From Thermococcus alcaliphilus (GTDB lineage Archaea; Methanobacteriota_B; Thermococci; Thermococcales; Thermococcaceae), in the NCBI RefSeq assembly GCF_024054535.1, contig NZ_JAMXLV010000021.1:186001-250000 (forward strand): a DNA stretch of 64,000 nt, given 5' to 3'. This document shows, one piece after another, positions 62,901-64,000 of this stretch; the first letter of the stretch is position 1; each line of letters opens with the position of its first letter. The notes under the pieces were generated by a model. The model was not told where the DNA came from and did not search any database. It saw only the letters and a program-made list of their open reading frames with translations. Both the position numbers and the translations under genes were made by a program.

Positions 62901-63405
62901 TCCTGCTTCCACAGGCTTCACATTTGTTGGGCTTGATTAAATTCGCATACGGTTTTTGAAGTCTCACCATCTCATGTCCGCAATCTTTGCAGATGTAAAC
63001 CGCCCTGGAAACGAAGGGCTTTACCTCGGTCATCCTTGTTATTATTCCCTCCACCTGGATGAATTTGTTTATATGCTCACTCCCAAGCTCCTTCACAAGG
63101 TAGCTCTTCGGCAGACCATGAAAACGGGCATGAATTAGAAAAGGCTCCTTCCTAAAGAAATCCTCCTGCAGGATTATTTGGATAGCATCTTCAGCCGCAA
63201 GGATAACTTCTTCGGGATTGTCTATAAGCTCTCCAGCGAGTTCGGGATCAAAGGCGTTTAAATGTTCCCAGTTTATCGCAATATATCTCCTAGGGACAAC
63301 TGTCAGCACATCCCTTATTTCATCTAAATAAACCTTGTTCCCGCTATCATCCGTATACTCTCTAAGAAACTTCACAAATCTCTCTATCATCTCCTCTTTG
63401 TCCAT
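59941..63405 (-). CDS. mcm: MCM replicative helicase (intein-containing precursor)
   Basis: Hexameric 3'-5' replicative helicase. 1154-residue precursor: N-terminal domain with zinc motif CKDCGHE ... CEACGS (about 139-165), then the AAA+ domain whose Walker A (GDPGVAK-SQ) is split after Lys by a 473-residue intein; after it: Walker B VLADMGIALIDEIDKM, arginine-finger region LLSRFDLIF, and C-terminal winged helix (about 1060-1150). Mature length 681 residues is normal. ATG 63405 follows GGGTGAG and overlaps the gins23 stop (TGATG). Precursor is inactive until spliced. Confidence 0.97.
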   Translation of the reverse strand: MDKEEMIERFVKFLREYTDDSGNKVYLDEIRDVLTVVPRRYIAINWEHLNAFDPELAGELIDNPEEVILAAEDAIQIILQEDFFRKEPFLIHARFHGLPKSYLVKELGSEHINKFIQVEGIITRMTEVKPFVSRAVYICKDCGHEMVRLQKPYANLIKPNKCEACGSRNVELDVDKSTFLNFQSFRLQDRPESLKGGQMPRFVDVILLDDLVDIALPGDRVVITGILRVVLEQRDKRPIFRKIIEANYVEQLSKEIEELEITPEDEQKIKELAKRKDIVDVIVDSIAPAIYGMKKEKLGIALALFGGNTKQLPDGTRLRGESHVLLVGDPGVAKCVDYNTEVVLSDGSIRPIGELVDGAIEKAKQRGTLGVVDDGYYAPIDLEIYALDASTLKVRKVRADIAWKRTAPQRMFRIKTASGREIKVTPTHPFFVFDEGTFKTRKAEELKVGDLIAVPRVIPANGKPVSFSKAPIQKPKTAKSRLVLPEFADEEFWYIIGLVAGEGHTQKRGGSATLYFTNNNEELIEKVRRYLIKVGLNPTVRSPHKGKTAHEVYASSVELYSLLEWLKISGNSAEKRVPPQLFSARDVDIKAFLRGYFDAEGTVDKRRPKITVVSASKELAKGIQHLLLRFGVKSQLHETVSRATNGKMGEKKTYYRLFITGEDAVKFRDIIGFGLQRKMEVLKKVTQNIKSNTNVDVVPGVSTLLKELRKSAGLTQKEMGVNRSTYLHYERGDRLPSREKLGVIARTLETHLPNSEEVKVLKLLASSDIFWDRIEEIEEYKPEHPWVYDLQVPEHHNFIANDIFVHNSQILRYVANLAPRAIYTSGKSSSAAGLTAAAVRDELTGSWVLEAGVLVLADMGIALIDEIDKMSDRDRSSIHEALEQQTVSISKAGITATLNARTTVIAAANPKYGRFNRMKSLPEQVDLPPTLLSRFDLIFVLLDEPDEKLDSEIAEHILKVRKGEAEAVAPKIPHELLKKYIAYARKNIKPVLSKEAMEEIKRYYVKMRRTIGRGGSEEGIKPIPITARQLEALIRLSEAHAKMRLSEIVTKEDARAAIELMEYTLRKTAMDEEGNIDVSILEVGKSSKKINKMDRILGIIKELQDLEDYGAPREEIIKEASKYGIGKSEVEKILEELKANSMIYEPRSGYYKVL
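60985..62403 (-). other. MCM intein with LAGLIDADG endonuclease and internal HTH
   Basis: 473 residues: Cys1 (CVDYNTEVVL), block B TPTHPFF (intein residues 91-97), endonuclease motifs IIGLVAGEGH (161-170) and LRGYFDAEG (259-267), a helix-turn-helix (about 371-417; AGLTQKEMGVNRSTYLHYERG), and the C-terminal splice block ending FVHN before extein Ser. It occupies the Walker-A site used by other archaeal MCM/CDC21 inteins. The HTH lies between the endonuclease and the C-terminal splicing segment; nucleotides about 61153-61293. All splice residues (Cys1, block B His, penultimate His, Asn, Ser+1) are present. Confidence 0.94.
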
Positions 63406-63899
63406 CACTTCTCACCCAACCACTCATTTCTAATTTGAGATATCTGGAGGTATATCCTTCTTTCCTCCAATGAAAGTCTGCTTAGGATCTCCAAGCTCCC
63501 GGGTCTGAACATTATTGCGTTGATTATCTTATTAAAGCGGAGCCTTTTGAGATATTGGTACTTTCTCTTTAAGTTGGAGAGCTTGGTCATTTTGGCATTT
63601 AAAATTTCTATATCCACATCGGTCTTGGTTTTTACATAATTTTCAAGGTAATAAATATAGAACTCAGCCCTTTCATACAGTCCCTCTGGAATTGAAGTTA
63701 TCGGCTCGCTGTTTTTTTCTTCGTTTATAACCTTCTCAAGCTCGCGGATGATTTTCTCACTCTCATCTATAATCTCCACTATGCCTCTTTCCCAAAGCTC
63801 TTTGGCTTTCCAATCTTCAATCAACGGGGTATCCCCAGCTTTCCAGCTCCCAAATGATTTTAACACCTTAACCGGAATCAATGCCCTCCCAACCAGCAT
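63405..63899 (-). CDS. gins23: GINS complex subunit Gins23
   Basis: Subunit of the archaeal GINS that joins MCM and the GAN nuclease (RecJ-like) in the CMG-like helicase complex. 164 residues: N-terminal beta (B) domain ending about residue 45 (LVGRALIPVKVLKSFGSWKAGD-type strands), then a helical A domain (about 75-164), the B-A order of Gins23 (Psf2/Psf3 type) rather than Gins51. It directly precedes mcm, as in Pyrococcus. ATG preceded by GGGTGAAAGGTA; TATA-like GCTTAAGAAC about 35 bp upstream. Upstream DNA to the window end holds no gene. Confidence 0.93.
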   Translation of the reverse strand: MLVGRALIPVKVLKSFGSWKAGDTPLIEDWKAKELWERGIVEIIDESEKIIRELEKVINEEKNSEPITSIPEGLYERAEFYIYYLENYVKTKTDVDIEILNAKMTKLSNLKRKYQYLKRLRFNKIINAIMFRPGSLEILSRLSLEERRIYLQISQIRNEWLGEK

Positions 63900-64000
63900 T
63901 ACCTTTCACCCTCTCATCGTATAGATTGTTGATGAACTGAAGTTCTTAAGCTTTAGCCCACCGAAGATAAAAATATAAACTCCTCATCCTTGACTATACA

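Noticed and set aside
1-64000. CRISPR arrays, insertion sequences, integrases or rRNA genes.
   Set aside because: None found: no regularly spaced repeats, no transposase or integrase motifs, no rRNA sequence.

Overview
The window is chromosomal DNA of a hyperthermophilic euryarchaeon of the order Thermococcales (Thermococcus or Pyrococcus; the AT-rich composition and intein-bearing PolD and MCM fit a low-GC Thermococcus, but the species is inference). Evidence: two-subunit DNA polymerase PolD, a single Orc1/Cdc6, MCM and GINS23, TFB, thermosome, aIF2beta, EF-1alpha, GGTG-type ribosome binding sites, several leaderless promoters (TATA about 25 bp before the start codon), CCA-encoding tRNA genes and archaeal-type metabolic enzymes. 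No rRNA, CRISPR array, insertion sequence or integrase was seen.

Region by region. 1-11.6 kb: information processing and the probable replication origin: TFB and Gar1 (minus), then TIP49, an AT-rich gap with a mini-ORB (candidate oriC), orc1/cdc6, DP1 and DP2; DP2 carries a 474-residue intein exactly before its catalytic DGDED motif. 11.7-18.6 kb: an uncharacterised zinc-ribbon protein, tRNA-Gln(TTG), an orphan protein, a HAD hydrolase, argF, thyX, a DUF257-like protein, a HIT hydrolase and archaeal phosphoglycerate mutase. 18.6-29.7 kb: a cobalamin salvage island: CobD-like PLP enzyme, cbiB, cobZ, cobS, cobY, cbiP, a BtuF-like binding protein, cobT and cbiZ, interleaved with a uracil-DNA glycosylase, a Dph6-like PP-loop enzyme and a vapBC pair. 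Together the cob genes could take scavenged corrinoids through cobyric acid and cobinamide-GDP to B12. 29.8-34.3 kb: rpl10e, a class V aminotransferase, a lone P-loop ATPase, EF-1alpha, rps10 and tRNA-Ser(GGA). 34.4-37.5 kb: a lone PqqD-like protein, an EamA transporter, a HisC-like aminotransferase and panB. 37.5-40.8 kb: archease, tRNA m5C methyltransferase, PUA-like protein and RtcB, an RNA maturation cluster. 40.8-45.8 kb: an ABC-2 type system with two paralogous permeases, one ATPase and a large surface protein. 45.9-55.7 kb: YbjQ, moaC, MutS-like ATPase, two membrane proteins (one rhomboid-like), bud32, a two-membrane-protein plus HTH regulator operon, a YigZ/IMPACT protein and the thermosome. 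55.8-59.4 kb: sodium-pumping methylmalonyl-CoA decarboxylase (four subunits). 59.5-63.9 kb: gins23, mcm (with a Walker-A intein that contains an HTH domain) and aIF2beta.

The most interesting unexplained signals are (i) a perfect pair of 15-bp operator-like palindromes in the btuF/cobT divergent promoter with degenerate relatives at other cob promoters, suggesting a B12 regulon without a riboswitch; (ii) the HTH-containing MCM intein; (iii) a palindrome-controlled operon of two membrane proteins with PH-like features plus a small HTH protein; and (iv) a 54-residue two-helix membrane protein hidden antisense to the end of cobZ.
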